Assembly (NCBI GenBank): GCA_036172345.1
Contig: JASFBB010000210.1
Coordinates: forward strand, 1 to 8,975
Direction: 5' to 3'
DNA from: NAK82 sp036172345
GTDB taxonomy: Bacteria > Chloroflexota > Anaerolineae > 4572-78 > NAK82
Length of the DNA stretch: 8,975 bases
The translations under genes and the position numbers were made by a program. Below the pieces are notes generated by a model, which was not told where the DNA came from, did not search any database, and worked only from the letters and a program-made list of their open reading frames with translations. Positions 7,014 through 8,975 of the stretch are shown in pieces (positions within the stretch are counted from its first letter, which is position 1; the number at the start of each line of letters is the position of its first letter).

Positions 7014-7042
7014 TTGACGCCACCTCATCCATATGCTAAAAT
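7014..7042 (+). promoter_or_regulatory. Near-consensus sigma-70-type promoter upstream of dnaA
   Basis: TTGACG (7014-7019, five of six) is followed after exactly 17 bases by TAAAAT (7037-7042, five of six). TG sits one base before the -10 (TGC at 7034-7036), an extended -10. Transcription would start near 7049, leaving a leader of about 300 bases before dnaA or producing a separate small RNA. It is the best promoter match in the window. Confidence 0.55.
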
Positions 7043-7059
7043 GGAGAACGCGTTATACT

Positions 7060-7069
7060 CAATATATTG
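7060..7069. promoter_or_regulatory. 10-base palindrome just downstream of the upstream dnaA promoter
   Basis: CAATATATTG is a perfect palindrome at about +11 to +20 relative to the start predicted from the 7014-7042 promoter. That is a usual place for a repressor to block elongation. It is short and AT-rich, so chance is possible. Confidence 0.25.
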
Positions 7070-7168
7070 CACTCACCGGTGCTCCAAACCGGGCAGGGCT
7101 GATACCAGAAACACTCAGAGTATCACTTCCACGTCTTGCCCACTCGTGTGGTTGGCCCAGACCAACGT

Positions 7169-7197
7169 TTGTTTCAAGTGTCAAATAGCAATTTAAT
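7169..7197 (+). promoter_or_regulatory. Second predicted dnaA promoter
   Basis: TTGTTT (7169-7174) is followed after 17 bases by TTTAAT (7192-7197, five of six). Transcription would start near 7204 with a leader of about 150 bases. The -35 hexamer is identical to that predicted for the SpoIID-family gene, which slightly supports both. Confidence 0.4.
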
Positions 7198-7249
7198 CAG
7201 GCAGGCGTCCCATCGTGGTGACTGCACAGATCTTTCTTGTCCCTTTTTA

Positions 7250-7292
7250 TTGCCAGCGGGCTCGCCGAGCACGGTGTAGCCGAGTGTGGCAA
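7250..7292 (+). repeat. Imperfect inverted repeat in the dnaA leader
   Basis: TTGCCA (7250-7255) pairs with TGGCAA (7287-7292), and CTCG (7261-7264) with CGAG (7281-7284). Alternative pairings such as GCTCG/CGAGC (7260-7270) compete. If transcribed from either upstream promoter, this would fold 65 to 105 bases before the dnaA start. No known riboswitch or leader motif is recognised. Confidence 0.25.
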
Positions 7293-7343
7293 CCTGCGGG
7301 CGCATAAGAGGGACGTTTTTTACGCATATCCAGGCACATGTCC

Positions 7344-7349
7344 AGAGGT
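7344..7349 (+). promoter_or_regulatory. Shine-Dalgarno of dnaA
   Basis: AGAGGT lies seven bases before ATG 7357. It supports this start over the longer frame from TTG 7237, whose extra 40 residues have no DnaA character. Confidence 0.7.
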
Positions 7350-7356
7350 TGGGCAT

Positions 7357-8733
7357 ATGGTGAACCCACAAAAGGTATGGCAAACAGCTCTCGGCGAGCT
7401 GCAAATGCAGATGACCAAGGCGACCTTCGATACCTGGGTCAAGCCGACACATGCTATCGCCTACGAAGACGGCACCTTCATCATCGGCGTGCAGAACGGC
7501 TATGCCAAGGATTGGCTGGAAAACCGATTGATGGGTGTCATCAAGCGCACGCTGACCGGCATTGTCAACCGGTCGGTCGAGGTGCGCTTTGTGGTGCAGG
7601 CGCAGCCACTCCGCCAATCACCGCCACCGCCAGCTTTGGAATTGCACGCGCCCAACGGCGACGAGCGAGGCGCTAACACGAGCCCCGATGCGTCGTCGGG
7701 CTTCGGTCATCCGTCACGCTTTGCCCTCAATGGGCGTTACACGTTCGAACGTTTCCTCGTGGGCAGCTCGAACCGCCTGGCCTATGCCGCCTGTCTGGCG
7801 GTGGCGGAAAACCCGGCGCGCGCCTACAATCCCTTGTTCATTTACGGCGGCGTGGGGCTGGGAAAAACGCACCTCCTTCAGGCAATCGGCAACTACGCGC
7901 AGGAACATCATCAGAAGGTGCTCTACGTCTCCTCCGAGACCTTCACCAACGACCTGATCAACGCCATCCGCACGCGTTCCACCGAGGCGTTTCGCGAGTG
8001 CTATCGCAGCGCAGATTACCTTCTGGTGGACGACATTCAGTTCATCGCTGGCAAGGAGAGCACCCAAGAGGAGTTTTTCCACACCTTCAACGCGTTGCAC
8101 TCCTCCGGGCGACAGATTGTCATGTCGAGTGACCGCCCACCGCAGGCGATCACCACACTGGAAGAGCGCCTGGCGTCGCGCTTCCAGTGGGGGTTGATTG
8201 CCGACATCCAGCCGCCTGATCTGGAGTTGCGCATCGCCATTCTGCGCGCCAAGGCAGAAGCGCAAGGGGCACTTTTGCCCGATGATGTGGTCTATTTCAT
8301 CGCCGGGCAGATGCAGAACAACATCCGCGAGCTGGAGGGCGCCCTCAACCGCGTGTTGGCGCATGCCCAACTGAGCGGCGAGACGATCACCCTGGCGATG
8401 GCACAACGCACCCTGAGCAACCTGGTGGAACGCAGACGGCGCGTCGGCATACCCGAGATCATCGCCGCTGTGTCCGCCCATTACGGCATCTCAGAGGAAG
8501 AGCTGCTCGGCCCCAGCCGCCATAAGGAGGTGGTCGTGCCGCGCCAGATGGTGATGTACCTGGCGCGCCAGGAAGCCGGCGCCTCGCTGCCCGAAATCGG
8601 CCATGCCCTGGGAGGGCGTGATCACACCACCGTCCTGCACGGCGCGCAGAAGATCGCCTGCGAGATCGAGCGCAAGGATACGTTGCGCCGCGATGTGATG
8701 AGCATCCGCGAGCGCCTATACCGTGAACACTAG
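7357..8733 (+). CDS. dnaA: Chromosomal replication initiator protein DnaA
   Basis: 458 residues; the ATP-dependent initiator that binds DnaA boxes at the origin, unwinds it and recruits the helicase. Domain I (about 1-80) has KVWQTALGELQ, FDTWVKPTHAIAYEDGTFII and the YAKDWLENRL helix. Domain II (about 81-126) is a proline- and glycine-rich linker. Domain III is AAA+, with FERFLVGSSNRLA (130-142), Walker A GGVGLGKTH (164-172), Walker B LLVDDIQF (222-229), sensor 1 around SSDRPP (257-262), the arginine-finger region LEERLASRFQWGL, and sensor 2 NIRELEGALNR (322-332). Domain IV (about 348-458) has the helix-turn-helix and the signature GGRDHTTVLHG (419-429) that reads DnaA boxes. Length is normal and all key residues are present. 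Domain I resembles Chloroflexota DnaA. It stands alone: a divergent two-component operon lies upstream, and a repeat array instead of dnaN follows. Confidence 0.98.
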   Translation: MVNPQKVWQTALGELQMQMTKATFDTWVKPTHAIAYEDGTFIIGVQNGYAKDWLENRLMGVIKRTLTGIVNRSVEVRFVVQAQPLRQSPPPPALELHAPNGDERGANTSPDASSGFGHPSRFALNGRYTFERFLVGSSNRLAYAACLAVAENPARAYNPLFIYGGVGLGKTHLLQAIGNYAQEHHQKVLYVSSETFTNDLINAIRTRSTEAFRECYRSADYLLVDDIQFIAGKESTQEEFFHTFNALHSSGRQIVMSSDRPPQAITTLEERLASRFQWGLIADIQPPDLELRIAILRAKAEAQGALLPDDVVYFIAGQMQNNIRELEGALNRVLAHAQLSGETITLAMAQRTLSNLVERRRRVGIPEIIAAVSAHYGISEEELLGPSRHKEVVVPRQMVMYLARQEAGASLPEIGHALGGRDHTTVLHGAQKIACEIERKDTLRRDVMSIRERLYREH

Positions 8734-8744
8734 AAAACCTTGGT

Positions 8745-8975
8745 CTGAGCCGCGCGCGTCGGCACGCGGCCCAAACCGCTCCCTCACGGTCGCGGCTCGG
8801 ATGGAGCAAACTGAGCCGCGCGCGTCGGCAAGCGGCCCAAACCGCTCCCTCACGGTCGCGGCTCGGATGGAGCAAACTGAGCCGTGCGCATCGGCAAGCG
8901 GCCCAAACCGCTCCCTGACGGTCACGGCTCGGATGGAGCAAACTGAGCCGCGCGTCGGCAAGCGGCCCAAACCGC
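8745..8975 (+). repeat. Tandem array of a 66-base palindromic repeat (at least 3.5 units)
   Basis: Units begin at 8745, 8811, 8877 and 8943 with an exact 66-base period; the last is cut by the window edge. Units 1 and 2 differ at one base and units 2 and 3 at four. Unit 4 lacks two bases near its start. Each complete unit has 8-base inverted arms (GAGCCGCG and CGCGGCTC in units 1 and 2) and an inner AGCGG/CCGCT hairpin around CCCAAA (the outer pair is lost in unit 1). A GGATGGAGCAAA spacer follows. Because 66 is a multiple of three, the array yields long open frames on the minus strand (repeating peptides such as ATVRERFGP and SRDREGAVW). These are artefacts, not genes. The array starts 12 bases after the dnaA stop and may act as its transcript end. 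Confidence 0.92.

Larger units (their letters stand above)
6805..7356. other. Divergent intergenic region between the two-component operon and dnaA
   Basis: This is 552 bases with no convincing gene and lower GC than its neighbours. It holds the -10 of the two-component operon (6809-6814) and two plus-strand promoter candidates (7014-7042 and 7169-7197). It also has a 10-base palindrome (7060-7069), an 8-base palindrome CACCGGTG (7074-7081), a TGATAC/GTATCA inverted repeat (7100-7105 and 7120-7125) and a TTGCCA/TGGCAA inverted repeat (7250-7292). Short open frames here lack ribosome-binding sites and recognisable products. Only two single-mismatch DnaA-box-like 9-mers are visible (6867-6875 minus, 7053-7061 plus), about what chance would give, so I do not call an origin. 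I see no tRNA or known structured RNA. Confidence 0.6.

Noticed and set aside
6867..7061. DnaA boxes at 6867-6875 (minus) and 7053-7061 (plus).
   Set aside because: Each has one mismatch to the usual nine-base box, there are only two, and they are nearly 190 bases apart. By rough expectation such hits occur by chance in a region this size.
7008..7196. A 62-codon plus-strand frame with several cysteines, possibly a small metal-binding protein.
   Set aside because: Its start lies upstream of the -10 box of the predicted promoter and the next ATG (7041) overlaps that box. No ribosome-binding site is seen and the cysteine spacing fits no known motif.
7237..7356. Forty-codon N-terminal extension of dnaA from TTG 7237.
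   Set aside because: It has no Shine-Dalgarno and no DnaA character, whereas ATG 7357 has AGAGGT seven bases upstream and begins the normal domain I.
8459..8941. A 160-codon minus-strand frame with repeating peptides after and inside dnaA.
   Set aside because: It is translation of the 66-base repeat array continued antisense through the end of dnaA.
8745..8975. The regular array as a CRISPR.
   Set aside because: The whole 66-base unit is repeated without unique spacers, and no cas gene is in the window.

Overview
The window is high-GC bacterial DNA. The best guess for its source is a member of the Chloroflexota (Anaerolineae/Chloroflexia-like). That rests on the look of the DnaA N-terminal domain and on the style of the large SpoIID protein with carboxypeptidase-regulatory-like repeats. 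It is inferred from protein resemblance alone and not proven. Nothing in the window looks like phage, plasmid, insertion sequence or CRISPR.

Layout. Positions 1-4399 hold a minus-strand cluster of four genes, read from right to left. First is a 907-residue multidomain protein (glycosidase-like barrel, SpoIID domain, duplicated beta modules). It overlaps xseA by 4 bases. Then come xseB and the first 34 codons of a DUF2344/TIGR03936 'radical SAM-linked' protein that runs off the left edge. A credible extended -10 promoter lies upstream of the first gene. Positions 4400-4665 are intergenic and hold that promoter, a 15-base palindrome and one copy of a palindromic repeat. Positions 4666-6780 are a minus-strand two-component system: an OmpR-type response regulator followed directly by its histidine kinase (TGA/GTG junction). 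Positions 6781-7356 are a relatively AT-rich divergent intergenic region with promoter-like sites for both sides. Positions 7357-8733 are dnaA on the plus strand. Positions 8745-8975 are a tandem array of a 66-base palindromic repeat that continues past the right edge.

Function. dnaA encodes the replication initiator and xseAB encode exonuclease VII, so the window is mainly core replication and repair plus an envelope-type two-component sensor. The SpoIID-like protein, predicted to cut cell-wall glycan, is the odd partner. It is translationally coupled to xseA and has no visible signal peptide.

The most notable signals are: (i) the glycosidase-like/SpoIID/duplicated-module fusion; (ii) the GC-rich palindromic repeat, found as an array after dnaA and as a diverged solo copy after the kinase gene, in the same orientation relative to the preceding gene, with one array unit showing a compensatory base-pair change; and (iii) a near-consensus promoter about 300 bases upstream of dnaA with a 10-base palindrome just downstream of its expected start. 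I did not find a convincing DnaA-box cluster, so I do not call an origin here.
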